64,000 nucleotides of DNA from Hoylesella oralis ATCC 33269 (GCF_000185145.2 NZ_GL833119.1:1925464-1989463); one strand, 5' to 3'; counted from the stretch's first letter, positions 45,324-54,756 are shown. Translations and numbers: made by a program. Notes: generated from the sequence alone by a model not told the origin.

Positions 45324-46544
45324 ATGAAAAAATTAATGATTATGGCTTTATTGGCACTTAGTGCCACTACAGTCTTTGCAGGAGATAGCGAACCGTTAAA
45401 GGCTATTATGAAAGCTAATGATTTTGCTACGGCGCAAGAATTGGTTAAGTCGAGCCTTTCGCAACTTCCGAATGACGAAGAAAAGGCGAAAGCTTACAAT
45501 AAGTTGGTGGAATTGGCTATGTCTAAAGTTGAGAAAGAACAGACCATCATTACCCAAAATCAGTTGGCTGAACAGTTAAAGCAAGGTAAGGTAGAACCTT
45601 TTGATACAGCTGGCTACTATTCAGCTATTTATAATGCGATCACTAATGCAATCGAATGTGATAAGTATGATCAGATGCCTAACAGTAAAGGTAAGGTAAA
45701 ACCAAGGTTTCATAGTGGCAACCAAAGCAAGCTTTATCCTTTGCGTCCGAACCTGATTAACGCCGGTCAAGAGGCGATACAAAAGAAAGATCAAGAGGCT
45801 GCACTTAAATATTTCGGTCTTTATGCTGAAAGTGCAAGTGCTCCTCTCTTTAAAGAAGTAGATAGAACAAAAACACCCGATACGTATTTAGGAGAAGTTG
45901 CACGTGTTGCATCCGTATATGCTTTCCAAAATAAGAATATGGAACTTGCAAACAAGTATGTGGATATTGCGATGTCTGACACGGCCACTTATAAAGAAGC
46001 CTTGGACCTCAAGGTTTACTATATGCAGCAAGGGCTGAAGACGCATGAAGATTCGTTGCAATTTGTTTCAAAGTTGCAAGAACTTTATGTAAAGAACCCG
46101 AAGAGCGATCAAATATTTATGACACTGTCTAACTTGTATGGAAGTTTAGGTCAGAAGGGTGAAATGGATAGACTTATCAATGAAAAAATCGCTCAAGAAC
46201 CTAACAATTTTACGGCATGGGCTATGAAAGGACAGGCCGAAATGAATGCTCAAAAATGGGATGAAGCCATTGCAAGTTTCAAGAAAGCTGTAGAAATCGA
46301 TACGAAGAATGCCTTGGTATTGACTTATTTAGGGTTCTGTATCAATGCTAAAGCGCAAAATATGAATAATCCTCAAGAACAGAAGAAGTTGTATACTGAG
46401 TCTGTAGGATATTTGGAGAAGGCCAAGGAAGTTGATCCGAATAGGGAGAAAGCAAATTGGAGCTATCCTCTTTACCAATGTTATTACAATCTCTATGGGG
46501 CTAATGATAGTAGAACTAAAGAGATGGAAGGTATGAATAAGTAA
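45324..46544 (+). CDS. Exported tetratricopeptide repeat protein (first paralogue)
   Basis: A 406-residue protein with a signal peptide (MKKLMIMALLALSATTVFAG) and helical repeats; the clearest TPR unit is NFTAWAMKGQAEMNAQKWDEAIASFKKAVEIDTKN near residue 295. It ends with the pattern WSYPLYQCYYNLYG. The next plus-strand gene (47037) has the same length, the same order and the same ending pattern (WGMPLYKIYYNL), so the two are paralogues. A periplasmic scaffold role is inferred from TPR only. It sits 24 bp behind gyrA and is probably cotranscribed. Confidence 0.8.
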   Translation: MKKLMIMALLALSATTVFAGDSEPLKAIMKANDFATAQELVKSSLSQLPNDEEKAKAYNKLVELAMSKVEKEQTIITQNQLAEQLKQGKVEPFDTAGYYSAIYNAITNAIECDKYDQMPNSKGKVKPRFHSGNQSKLYPLRPNLINAGQEAIQKKDQEAALKYFGLYAESASAPLFKEVDRTKTPDTYLGEVARVASVYAFQNKNMELANKYVDIAMSDTATYKEALDLKVYYMQQGLKTHEDSLQFVSKLQELYVKNPKSDQIFMTLSNLYGSLGQKGEMDRLINEKIAQEPNNFTAWAMKGQAEMNAQKWDEAIASFKKAVEIDTKNALVLTYLGFCINAKAQNMNNPQEQKKLYTESVGYLEKAKEVDPNREKANWSYPLYQCYYNLYGANDSRTKEMEGMNK

Positions 46545-46554
46545 TTTATTTAGT

Positions 46555-46591
46555 ATAGTTGGTACATATAGAGTAGGTGTGTACCAACTAT
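46555..46591. terminator. Terminator after the first TPR gene
   Basis: ATAGTTGGTAC (46555-46565) and GTACCAACTAT (46581-46591) form an 11-bp perfect stem with T-rich sequence on both sides. Confidence 0.7.
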
Positions 46592-47036
46592 ATTTATACT
46601 CTCTATGAAGAACGAAGTTCCTTATACTTTGTTTATCTTGTTGTCAATACTCTCAATATTTGTAAGAAACGGGAAGATTTTCAATCGGGCAAGTCGACAT
46701 CGTTTGGAGGTAAATACGATTATGAATTAATTTCTTACGGTTAAAGATAACGATTTTTATAATGTACTATTGTGCAAAGTTATTATAGTAGCCTTACCAT
46801 ATAACAGAATATGATAAAGCTACCTGATAAAATAACAGGTAGCTTAGAGTAAAATTTTCGTCTGTTTATCCCTCTTGTATCCATAAAATAAAGGATTATA
46901 AACCGGCTGAATAGTGGATTAAAATTAAATTCGTATTTAAAAAGATTAGCCAAATACTGTCATTATATAAAAGATATTGCATATTAGGTAAAAGAGAGAA
47001 AGTCAAGAAAATAATCTTACATAAAAAGAATAATAT
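46592..47036. other. Intergenic region between the TPR paralogues
   Basis: No convincing gene. A minus-strand -7 box TAACTTTG (46782-46775) followed by C points toward the terminator at 46591-46555, which would make a short RNA of about 200 nt; see findings. A second hairpin (46817-46845) lies to its right. A 41-codon plus frame at 46604 has no support. Confidence 0.4.
46817..46845. terminator. Hairpin between the TPR paralogues
   Basis: AAGCTACCTG (46817-46826) and CAGGTAGCTT (46836-46845), a 10-bp perfect stem with a 9-nt loop. Not followed by a clear T run. Confidence 0.5.
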
Positions 47037-48260
47037 ATGATAAAGGGGCGACAATATATACTATTGTTTCTATTTTTCTTTACCTTGAATACTATTTATG
47101 GGCAAAAGAAAGAAATCGCACAGGCCCGTCAGTTTATTAAGAACGGGAATAATTTAGAAAATGCAGAAAGCATGATGACTAAATTATTACAGGATTCGAC
47201 GAATAAAAACAATACAAAGATATGGAATACTCTTTTTAATGCGGTTAAGAAGCAGTATGAATTAGGAAATGAAAAACTATACTTGAAACAACAGTATGAT
47301 ACAGCCCAGCTGTTTATAATAACAAGACGGATGTTCAATATATTAGAGAGCTATGATTCTGTAGAGGCAATTCCCGATAGGCTTGGGAATATAAAAATAA
47401 AAAACAGGGACAAACATGCTGATTTTTTGAACCAATATAGAGCGAACCTGTATAATGGAGGAAATTTCTTCATCAAGAAGCAAAATTTTAAGGAAGCATA
47501 TGCTATGTTCAATGACTATATAGATTGTACAAGGCAACCATTGTTTACGAAATATAACTATTTACAGAATGATAAAATTCTTCCTGAAGCAGCTTATTGG
47601 ACTGTTTATTGCGGATATAAGATGAAGGATGCTAAAGCGACTTTGCTTTATGCCGATATTGCTGCAAAAGATACGGCGCATTATATGTATATGTTGCAAT
47701 ATTTGTCAGAAACTTATAAAGCGGAAAATGATACAAGCCATTATGTCGATTGCTTGAATGAGGGGTTTAATAAATATCCGACTTCACCATTCTTTTTTCC
47801 TCGTCTGATAGATTACTACAGTCATGAGAAAGATTATGCTGCAGCAATGAAGATTGTGAATGTTGCTTTGCAGATGGATAGTGCTAATGTGGTATACCGA
47901 TTTGCGAAAGCCTCTGTTCTTTTGAATACCGGCGATTATGCGGAATGCATTAAGATATGTGATAAAATAATTCTTGAGAATGATACTTTGGCGGATGCTT
48001 TTCTATTTGCAGGTTTGGCCTACTTCAATCAAGCGGCAGAGTTAGAAAGAAATGTACAGATAAGTCGTGGTGATAGGCAACGTATAATCAAGTGCTACCA
48101 AAAGGCATATCCGTATTTGGAGCGGTATCGTGAGTTGGCTCCCGACCAAGAGAAAAAGTGGGGAATGCCTCTTTATAAAATATATTACAATTTAAACATG
48201 GGGAAGAAGTTCGATGAAATCGATAAAATAATAAGGGGAGAGAATAATGCAAATAAATGA
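47037..48260 (+). CDS. Exported tetratricopeptide-like protein (second paralogue)
   Basis: A 407-residue protein with a signal peptide (to IYGQ, about residue 22) and TPR-like helical repeats, for instance NVVYRFAKASVLLNTGDYAECIKICDKII near residue 280. It is the divergent copy of the gene at 45324: equal length, a shared region around PLFTKYN/PLFKEVD and the shared ending pattern. Its stop overlaps the first possible start of the helicase gene by 14 bp. Function unknown. Confidence 0.75.
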   Translation: MIKGRQYILLFLFFFTLNTIYGQKKEIAQARQFIKNGNNLENAESMMTKLLQDSTNKNNTKIWNTLFNAVKKQYELGNEKLYLKQQYDTAQLFIITRRMFNILESYDSVEAIPDRLGNIKIKNRDKHADFLNQYRANLYNGGNFFIKKQNFKEAYAMFNDYIDCTRQPLFTKYNYLQNDKILPEAAYWTVYCGYKMKDAKATLLYADIAAKDTAHYMYMLQYLSETYKAENDTSHYVDCLNEGFNKYPTSPFFFPRLIDYYSHEKDYAAAMKIVNVALQMDSANVVYRFAKASVLLNTGDYAECIKICDKIILENDTLADAFLFAGLAYFNQAAELERNVQISRGDRQRIIKCYQKAYPYLERYRELAPDQEKKWGMPLYKIYYNLNMGKKFDEIDKIIRGENNANK

Positions 48261-49565
48261 CATGCTTTCTAAATTAAAAATAACACAATTGAACCGTATG
48301 CAGGAAGATTCTATTGAAGTGATACTGCATAATGATAAAGATGTTATTATATTGTCTCCTACCGGTTCGGGAAAAACGTTCGCCTATCTGCTTCCTCTCA
48401 TTCAGTTACTCGACAGTCAATCAAACTTGTGCAAGCTATAATTATCGTCCCGGGCAGAGAACTGGCTTTGCAGTCTGCCAATGTATTGAAGTCTATGAAC
48501 ACTGGCATACATGCATTTGCCAGCTATGGTGGGCGTACGACAATGGAGGAACACAAAGCAATATCACAAATTAAGCCCCATATTGTCTTTGCTACGCCGG
48601 GGAAATTGAATGATCATATAGATAAAGATAATTTTAATACGAAAGATGTTAAATTTTTAGTTATCGATGAATTCGATAAATGCCTTGAGATGGGGTTTCA
48701 AGAAGAGATGAAGGCTATAATCGATAAGCTTCGTTCGGTAAAACGCCGTATATTGGTATCTGCCACCGATGCAGAAATTATACCCGATTTTGTAAATATA
48801 GGTCGAAGTTGTAAGATTGATTATTTATCTTCTAAAGAACAGATACCTAAAAGGATAAAGGTATATAAGGTGAATAGTCCTACAAAAGATAAACTCGAGA
48901 CCTTATCTGGTTTATTAAAAACCGTTGGTGAAAAAAGCAGTATTGTCTTTCTTAATCATAGGGAAAGTGTAGAGCGGACAGCAGATTTTTTATATAATAA
49001 CGGCTTTGTAGTGAGTTCTTTTCATGGGGGAATGGAGCAAAAGGCGCGAGAAGATTCATTATATCGTTTCTCCAACGGTTCAACAAATATCTTTGTTTGT
49101 ACCGATCTGGGTTCTCGTGGCTTGGATATTCCCGATGTAGAGAATGTAATCCATTATCATATACCTGAAAATGAAGATAGCTATATTCATCGTGCAGGCA
49201 GAACAGCCAGATGGAAATCTGATGGAAATACTTATTTTATACTTGGTCCTGAAGAAAATATTCCAGACTATGTAAATAGTGTTATCGAAAATTTCTCTAT
49301 TCCGGAAGAATTGCCCGCTCCTGCTTTGCCGGTTATGACAACCCTTTATATCGGAAAAGGTAAAAATGATAAGATCAGTAAGGGAGATATTGTAGGATTT
49401 CTTTGTAAAAAGGGTAAACTTAATATAGGAGATATCGGAAAGATAGATGTAAGGGATAGATATTCTTATGTAGCTATAAAACGAACAACAATGAATGCTG
49501 TCTTAGACTTAATTTGCGGTGAAAAAATAAAGGGATTGAAAACAATTATAGAACAAATTAAATAA
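48247..49565 (+). pseudogene. DEAD-box RNA helicase split by a frameshift
   Basis: Two overlapping frames together make a normal DEAD-box helicase. The first (48247-48441) has the Q-motif region ITQLNRMQEDSIE and Walker A SPTGSGKT, then stops after LLDSQSNLCKL. The second, from 48429 (GTG), continues VQAIIIVPGREL (motif Ia), FATPGK, VIDEFDK (motif II, DEFD instead of DEAD), SAT (III), GSRGLDIP (V) and HRAGRTAR (VI), plus a C-terminal RNA-binding DbpA-like domain. The two frames are off by one base near 48420-48430. The rest of the gene shows no decay, so this is either a recent mutation or a sequencing error. The DbpA-like tail suggests 50S assembly. Confidence 0.8.
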
Positions 49566-49697
49566 TAAAACGTAAGAAAATCAATTATTCAAAAAATAGA
49601 TGGTGAATAATTTGTTTGTATCATACAAAAGATGTATCTTCACGGTCGACATTATATACGAACCGTTATTTATTAATTTTTAAAATACTCTAATCAG

Positions 49698-50765
49698 ATG
49701 AAGAAGTACAACTTTAATGCAGGTCCGTCAATGCTTCCTCGCGAAGTAATTGAAAACACAGCTAAGCAAATTCTGGATTTCAATGGTTCTGGTTTGTCAC
49801 TTATGGAGATAAGTCATCGTGCCAAAGATTTCCAACCGGTTGTTGATGAATGTGTGGCTCTTATCAAAGAACTACTCAGTATTCCTGATGGTTATTCGGT
49901 AATTTTCCTTGGTGGGGGTGCTTCCCTTCAATTCTGTCAGGTTCCTTATAACTTTCTTATCAAGAAAGCTGCTTACCTGAATACAGGTACATGGGCGAAG
50001 AAGGCTATGAAAGAAGCAAAACTTTTTGGGGAAGTTGTTGAGGTAGCATCTTCTGCTGATGCCAATTATACTTTTATACCCAAGGGGTGGACATGTCCGA
50101 CTGATATAGATTATCTGCATGTCACAACCAATAATACGATTTACGGAACTGAGATGCGTAAAGAACTGGATGTTCCTGTTCGTTTAATTGGCGATATGTC
50201 TTCCGATATTTTTAGTAGACCGGTCGATGTAGCTTGTTATGACTGCATTTATGCCGGTGCACAAAAGAATCTTGCTATGGCAGGAGTGACGGTAATAATT
50301 TTAAAAGACGATGCTCTCGGAAAGGCTCCTCGTGAGATACCGACAATGTTGGATTACCGCACACATGTAGAAAAAGGTTCGATGTTCAATACTCCTCCTG
50401 TCGTTCCTCTTTATTCTGCTCTTGAAACTCTTCGCTGGATTAAAAGGAATGGTGGTGTAGAGGAAATGGATCGTAGGGCAAAAGAGCGTGCTGATATTTT
50501 GTATAGTGAGATTGATCGTAACAAATTATTCCATGGAACCGTCGAAGAAGAAGACCGAAGCCTCATGAATATATGTTTCGTTATGAACGAAGAATACAAA
50601 GAACTTGAGAAGTCTTTCTTAGACTTTGCAATAGAAAGAGGCATGGTTGGAATTAAGGGGCATCGTTCTGTGGGTGGCTTCCGTGCAAGTTGTTATAATG
50701 CACAGACAGTAGAAGGAGTTCAAGCTTTGGTAAAGGCGATGAAAGATTTTGAAGCGATGCATTAA
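49698..50765 (+). CDS. serC: Phosphoserine aminotransferase
   Basis: PLP enzyme, 355 residues, converting 3-phosphohydroxypyruvate and glutamate to phosphoserine. The start [25 protein letters not shown], and the PLP-binding Lys in [13 protein letters not shown] are typical, as is the end [16 protein letters not shown]. First gene of the serC-serA-DUF1015-yigZ cluster; 132 bp lie before serA. Confidence 0.97.
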   Translation: MKKYNFNAGPSMLPREVIENTAKQILDFNGSGLSLMEISHRAKDFQPVVDECVALIKELLSIPDGYSVIFLGGGASLQFCQVPYNFLIKKAAYLNTGTWAKKAMKEAKLFGEVVEVASSADANYTFIPKGWTCPTDIDYLHVTTNNTIYGTEMRKELDVPVRLIGDMSSDIFSRPVDVACYDCIYAGAQKNLAMAGVTVIILKDDALGKAPREIPTMLDYRTHVEKGSMFNTPPVVPLYSALETLRWIKRNGGVEEMDRRAKERADILYSEIDRNKLFHGTVEEEDRSLMNICFVMNEEYKELEKSFLDFAIERGMVGIKGHRSVGGFRASCYNAQTVEGVQALVKAMKDFEAMH

Positions 50766-50897
50766 TTAATAAAAAGTCAAAGGTGTAATTTATGTTATGC
50801 CCATTATTATTAATCAAATTAGGGTAGTTTGTAATTTATATTATTTGAATTATTCTAATTCCTTTCCTGAATGGAGAGATTTATTATAATATAGACT

Positions 50898-51815
50898 ATG
50901 AAAATATTAGTAGCAACAGAAAAGCCTTTTGCCGCAACTGCGGTTGAAGGCATAAAAAAAGAGATAGAAAATATTGGTAATCAAGTTGTTATGCTTGAAA
51001 AGTATACGGATAAGCAACAATTACTTGATGCGGTAAGTGATGCAGATGCCATGATTGTGCGGTCTGACAAGATTACCGCCGAAGTCCTTGACGCTGCGAA
51101 ACAATTAAAGATTATCGTACGTGCAGGAGCCGGCTATGACAATATTGATACAGAATATGCAAAGGGAAGAGGAGTGATTGTGGAGAATACTCCCGGGCAG
51201 AATTCCAATGCTGTTGCCGAGTTAGTGTTTGGTTTGCTTGTATTTGCCGTTCGTAATTTCTATAATGGTAAATCCGGTACGGAACTTAAAGGAAAAAAGT
51301 TGGGTATTCTCGCTTTCGGGAATGTAGGACGTAATGTGGCCCGTATTGCCAAAGGCTTCGATATGGAAATATTTGCTTACGATGCATTTTGCCCTGCAAG
51401 CGCAATCGAAGAAGCTGGGGTGCATGCAGTAGCAAGTCAAGATGATCTTTTTAAAATATGTGATATCGTATCGTTGCATATTCCTGCAACAGCAGAAACT
51501 AAAGGTAGCATTGACTATAAGACTGTTGCACAAATGAAAAAGGGAGGTATTCTTATTAATACGGCCCGTAAGGAAGTTATTAATGAGCCGGAATTATTGA
51601 AACTTTTTTCAGAACGTGAGGACTTGAAGTTCATTACAGATATCAAGCCCGATGCTGACGAAGAATTTGCAAAGTTTGAAGGCCGATACTTCTCTACTCC
51701 GAAAAAAATGGGAGCACAGACAGCCGAGGCGAATATCAATGCCGGTATTGCTGCCGCACGACAAATTAATGCATTCTTTAAAGATGGCTGTACTAAATTC
51801 CAAGTAAATAAATAA
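50898..51815 (+). CDS. serA: D-3-phosphoglycerate dehydrogenase, short form
   Basis: NAD-dependent first step of serine synthesis; 305 residues with no ACT or regulatory domain, so feedback by serine is not expected through that route. The dinucleotide motif reads LAFGNVGRNVARI, and the active-site His region that usually follows is not plain; RAGAGYDNID, NSNAVAELVFG, and the Arg segment INTARKEVINE are present. Its place directly behind serC supports the role over other 2-hydroxyacid dehydrogenases. Confidence 0.88.
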   Translation: MKILVATEKPFAATAVEGIKKEIENIGNQVVMLEKYTDKQQLLDAVSDADAMIVRSDKITAEVLDAAKQLKIIVRAGAGYDNIDTEYAKGRGVIVENTPGQNSNAVAELVFGLLVFAVRNFYNGKSGTELKGKKLGILAFGNVGRNVARIAKGFDMEIFAYDAFCPASAIEEAGVHAVASQDDLFKICDIVSLHIPATAETKGSIDYKTVAQMKKGGILINTARKEVINEPELLKLFSEREDLKFITDIKPDADEEFAKFEGRYFSTPKKMGAQTAEANINAGIAAARQINAFFKDGCTKFQVNK

Positions 51816-51887
51816 TTTATTATCGTATTCGCACGGCAACAACACTCTTAGCCGTGCGAGTTTATTAATCAACTAAAACACAATATC

Positions 51888-53135
51888 ATGGCAACAATAA
51901 AGCCTTTCCGCGGTCTCCGTCCTCCAAAAGATTTGGTCGAGCGAGTAGAATCTCGTCCATACGATGTTCTCAATTCTGAAGAGGCAAGAAAAGAAGCCGG
52001 TTCTAATGAGATGAGTCTTTATCATATTATCAAGCCTGAAATCAATTTCCCCGTTGGAACATCTGAATATGATCCGCGTGTTTATGAGAGCGCTGCAGAG
52101 CAGTTTCAAAAATTTCAAGACAAAGGATGGCTTGTGCAGGATGAAAAAGAATTGTATTATATTTATGCCCAAACAATGAACGGCAAAACACAATACGGTC
52201 TTGTTGTCGGAGCTTATGTCGACGACTATCTTACAGGTGTTATCAAAAAGCATGAACTTACACGGCGCGATAAAGAAGAAGACCGTATGAAACACGTACG
52301 GGTATGCAACGCAAATATGGAGCCTGTGTTTTTTGCTTATCCGGACAATAAAACTCTTGATGATCTGATTAACCGTTATGCTACTAAGAAACCCGAGTAC
52401 GATTTTATTGCACCGATAGACGGATTCCGCCATCAGTTTTGGCTTATCAGCGATGATACAGATATACAGACGATTACCGATGAGTTTGCTAAAATGCCGA
52501 GTTTATACATTGCGGATGGGCATCATCGTTCTGCTGCTGCTGCTTTGGTGGGAGCAGAAAAGGCGAAACAAGACTCTCATCATACAGGTAAAGAAGAGTA
52601 TAACTATTTCATGGCCGTATGTTTTCAAGCCTCTCAACTGACAATTCTCGATTATAACAGGGTGGTAAAGGACTTGAACGGAATGACCTCTGATCAGTTT
52701 CTTGAAGCATTGAGCAAGAATTTTGTTATCTCATGTAAGGGAAAGGACAATTACAAACCGACAAAACTCCATGAATTTTCATTATACATAGATGGTAAAT
52801 GGTACAGCCTTATTGCAAAAGAAGGAACTTATGATGATACAGATCCGATAGGAGTGCTCGATGTAGACATCTCATCGCGTCTTATCCTTGACGAGTTATT
52901 AGGTATCAAAGATCTGCGTTCCGACGAGCGGATCGACTTTGTTGGTGGTTTGCGTGGGCTCGGAGAGCTGAAACGAAGAGTCGACGACGGCGAAATGAGA
53001 ATGGCTTTAGCCCTATATCCTGTGACTATGAAGCAAATTATGGATATTGCCGACAGCGGAAAGATCATGCCTCCTAAAGCAACATGGTTCGAGCCCAAAC
53101 TGCGTAGCGGTCTCGTTATCCATAAATTATCTTGA
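51888..53135 (+). CDS. DUF1015 domain-containing protein
   Basis: A 415-residue soluble protein of the DUF1015 family. Conserved pieces are IKPFRGLRPPKDLVERV, SRPYDVLNSEEA, ADGHHRSAAA and the C-terminal FVGGLRGLGEL. In many genomes it is found next to serA/serC and is proposed to be a serine kinase-like enzyme; that link is known for some archaeal relatives and only inferred here. It ends 3 bp before yigZ. Confidence 0.88.
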   Translation: MATIKPFRGLRPPKDLVERVESRPYDVLNSEEARKEAGSNEMSLYHIIKPEINFPVGTSEYDPRVYESAAEQFQKFQDKGWLVQDEKELYYIYAQTMNGKTQYGLVVGAYVDDYLTGVIKKHELTRRDKEEDRMKHVRVCNANMEPVFFAYPDNKTLDDLINRYATKKPEYDFIAPIDGFRHQFWLISDDTDIQTITDEFAKMPSLYIADGHHRSAAAALVGAEKAKQDSHHTGKEEYNYFMAVCFQASQLTILDYNRVVKDLNGMTSDQFLEALSKNFVISCKGKDNYKPTKLHEFSLYIDGKWYSLIAKEGTYDDTDPIGVLDVDISSRLILDELLGIKDLRSDERIDFVGGLRGLGELKRRVDDGEMRMALALYPVTMKQIMDIADSGKIMPPKATWFEPKLRSGLVIHKLS

Positions 53136-53138
53136 TTG

Positions 53139-53732
53139 ATGGCAGTCGAAGACACTTTTAAAACGATAACCAATAAAGTAGGCGAGGGATATTACACAGA
53201 GAAGCGGAGTAAATTCCTCGCCTTTGCACATCATGTTACAACGATAGAACAAGTTAAAAACGTTATATCCGATTATCGTAAAAAATATTATGATGCTCGC
53301 CATTGCTGTTATGCATATATGCTCGGTTCCGAACGAAAAGAGTTCCGTTCGAACGATGATGGAGAACCCAGTAGCACAGCAGGTAAACCCATATTGGGAC
53401 AGATAATTTCTCATGAACTTACCGATATTCTCATTATCGTAGTGCGTTATTATGGCGGTATCAACCTCGGTACTGGCGGACTCATCACAGCTTATCGTGA
53501 AGCAGCGGCGGATGCTATCTTGCATTCCGAAATAGAGACAAAGGTAGTAGAAGAAGTTGTTAACTTTTCATTCAGTTACGCAATGATGAATTCCGTAATG
53601 CGTGTAGTCAAAGAATTGTCACCACGCATCATTAGACAAGAGTTCGATAACACGTGCACAATCTCGCTCGCGATATCGCGGAGTAAGGCCGATCAGTTGC
53701 GCGAACGCCTGCGTAAATTATCCTTTGAATAA
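53139..53732 (+). CDS. yigZ: YigZ/IMPACT family protein
   Basis: A 197-residue protein of the UPF0029 (IMPACT) family. It shows the KRSKFLAFAHHV start and the family signature AGKPILGQI together with DGEPSSTAGKP and VVRYYGGINLGTGGL. Members may bind RNA or regulate a proteolytic or translational step; function not established. The ATG at 53139 directly follows a TTG in the frame. Last gene of the serine cluster. Confidence 0.92.
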   Translation: MAVEDTFKTITNKVGEGYYTEKRSKFLAFAHHVTTIEQVKNVISDYRKKYYDARHCCYAYMLGSERKEFRSNDDGEPSSTAGKPILGQIISHELTDILIIVVRYYGGINLGTGGLITAYREAAADAILHSEIETKVVEEVVNFSFSYAMMNSVMRVVKELSPRIIRQEFDNTCTISLAISRSKADQLRERLRKLSFE

Positions 53733-53733
53733 T

Positions 53734-53764
53734 TTTGTTATATCGGAAATAAATATTACTTTTG
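53734..53764 (+). promoter_or_regulatory. Promoter of tRNA-Ser
   Basis: TTTG (53734-53737), 19 bp, TACTTTTG (53757-53764), then C. The tRNA 5' end lies 12 bp further. Confidence 0.7.
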
Positions 53765-53775
53765 CAAAACCCTTA

Positions 53776-53863
53776 GGAAGGTTGGCAGAGTGACCGAATG
53801 CGCTGGACTCGAAATCCGGTATACCCATTACGGGTATCGGGGGTTTGAATCCCTCACCTTCCG
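53776..53863 (+). tRNA. tRNA-Ser (anticodon CGA)
   Basis: An 88-nt tRNA: acceptor stem GGAAGGT with ACCTTCC and discriminator G, anticodon loop CTCGAAA with CGA, a long class II variable arm (TATACCC-ATTAC-GGGTATC) as in tRNA-Ser, and a T arm with GTTTGAATC. CCA is not encoded. It decodes UCG. Its 3' side faces the mobile-element scar. Confidence 0.95.
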
Positions 53864-53920
53864 CAATCGTTAAAAAGAGGGCTTCAAAAATGAAGTCATA
53901 ATGACGGTCAAAAATAGCAG

Positions 53921-53957
53921 AATCGTTGTAAAACCTTGTTTTTACAACGATTTTTTG
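53921..53957 (+). terminator. Terminator after tRNA-Ser
   Basis: AATCGTTGTAAAA and TTTTACAACGATT form a 13-bp perfect stem, followed by TTTTT. Confidence 0.85.
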
Positions 53958-54141
53958 TATTCTTATTTCGATGGCTGAATAACGATATATATATGAGTTG
54001 ACTGTCATAAAACGGCCGTTTATTGCTATATTTACTGCTACACAAAATTTTCAGGATGAAAAAATGTAGCAGTGATAGCAGAATGAGTAATATATAGACT
54101 GAACTAATTTTCTTGTTCTCAGTGCTTTATAGCGAATTTCA

Positions 54142-54361
54142 GTTGTCAACCTCCGTGGTTCATGTTGTCAACCTCCGTGGTTCACGTTGTCAACTTCCGT
54201 GGTTCACGTTGTCAACCTCCGTGGTTCATGTTGTCAACCTCCGTGGTTCACGTTGTCAACTTCCGTGGTTCACGTTGTCAACTTCCGTGGTTCACGCTGT
54301 CAACCTCCGTGGATCACATTGTCAACCTCCGTGGTTCATCGTGTCAACCTCCGTGGTTCAC
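54142..54361. repeat. Ten 22-bp tandem repeats
   Basis: Unit GTTGTCAACCTCCGTGGTTC plus AC or AT repeats head to tail from 54142 every 22 bp, with few changes (CTCC/TTCC, one GGATC, a CGTGTC start in the tenth). There are no spacers, so it is not CRISPR. Because 22 is not a multiple of three, all three plus frames stay open but encode only repeats. Core AACC-TCCGT-GGTT is a small dyad. The unit length equals that of the array at 40672, with no sequence similarity. Confidence 0.95.
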
Positions 54362-54366
54362 ACCGT

Positions 54367-54504
54367 AACTTTCATACGGACAGAACTTCTCGTAATTCTC
54401 TTACCGATGAAGAAGTCATGGCCATTGATTTCGAAAAGTTTTGCACGGCACATCAGGATTTAGTAAGGGACGTTTTCTTATTTTGCCGGTTTGGCATATA
54501 TTGA
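54367..54504 (+). pseudogene. Tyrosine recombinase (integrase) fragment
   Basis: The frame ending at 54504 reads a segment with LTDEEVMAID and DLVRDVFLFCRFGIY. It resembles the start of the catalytic domain of Bacteroidota integrases (LT-x-EE ... VRDIFLFCCFTGL), just before the first catalytic Arg, which is not reached because a stop follows. No other part of an integrase is present. It directly abuts the 22-bp repeats. Confidence 0.55.
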
Positions 54505-54573
54505 TGTCAGAAATCTTGCAGTGTATTTCAGAAAGAAAATCAGTTTTTTAGCCTATCTTTAATATATTTTCAG

Positions 54574-54581
54574 TATATTTG
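54574..54581 (+). promoter_or_regulatory. -7 box of the folded RNA
   Basis: TATATTTG, placing the start of transcription around 54588, just before the closing stem of the RNA. Confidence 0.55.
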
Positions 54582-54587
54582 TAGCGT

Positions 54588-54756
54588 GTTTCTTCGGAAG
54601 CGCAAGGACATATTTGCTCAATAGCTTCACAATCACCACCGAAACAAAGAGCAATCATCAATATTGGGACTGCCCCGAATACGGGCGCAGCTTTCCCGTA
54701 TTTGATGATGGTTTGTGGTGAACTGTGAGGCGTATGGCGAAAGTCTGCGCCTTTTT
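54588..54756 (+). ncRNA. ssrS: Candidate 6S RNA (Bacteroidales-1 type)
   Basis: A stretch of about 165 nt with no frame folds into one long irregular rod. Helices: GCTTCACA (54624-54631) with TGTGAGGC (54724-54731); CACCAC (54634-54639) with GTGGTG (54715-54720); AAAC (54642-54645) with GTTT (54711-54714); ATCATCAA (54654-54661) with TTGATGAT (54702-54709); and a distal hairpin with ATACGGG (54679-54685) and CCCGTAT (54695-54701). An outer stem GCGCA/TGCGC encloses a large open bubble, and CTTTTT ends it. Closing stem, open central bubble and long arm are the 6S RNA plan, and its size fits. The link to the Bacteroidales-1 RNA family is from memory and needs a covariance search. Confidence 0.55.

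Noticed and set aside
48369..48375. GGGAAAA slippery heptamer in the helicase Walker A region as a programmed -1 frameshift
   Set aside because: Slipping there would replace the conserved TFAYLLPLIQLL segment; the true frame change must lie about 50 bases further, where no slippery sequence exists.
53776..53863. attL/attR pair flanking the region after tRNA-Ser
   Set aside because: I looked for a second copy of the tRNA 3' end (CTCACCTTCC) up to 55930 and saw none.
54142..54361. CRISPR-like regular array
   Set aside because: The 22-bp units are directly adjacent with no spacers and no cas gene is in the window.
54113..54463. Repeat-containing proteins read from the 22-bp array
   Set aside because: All three frames are open only because the unit is 22 bp without stops; there is no promoter or initiation signal.
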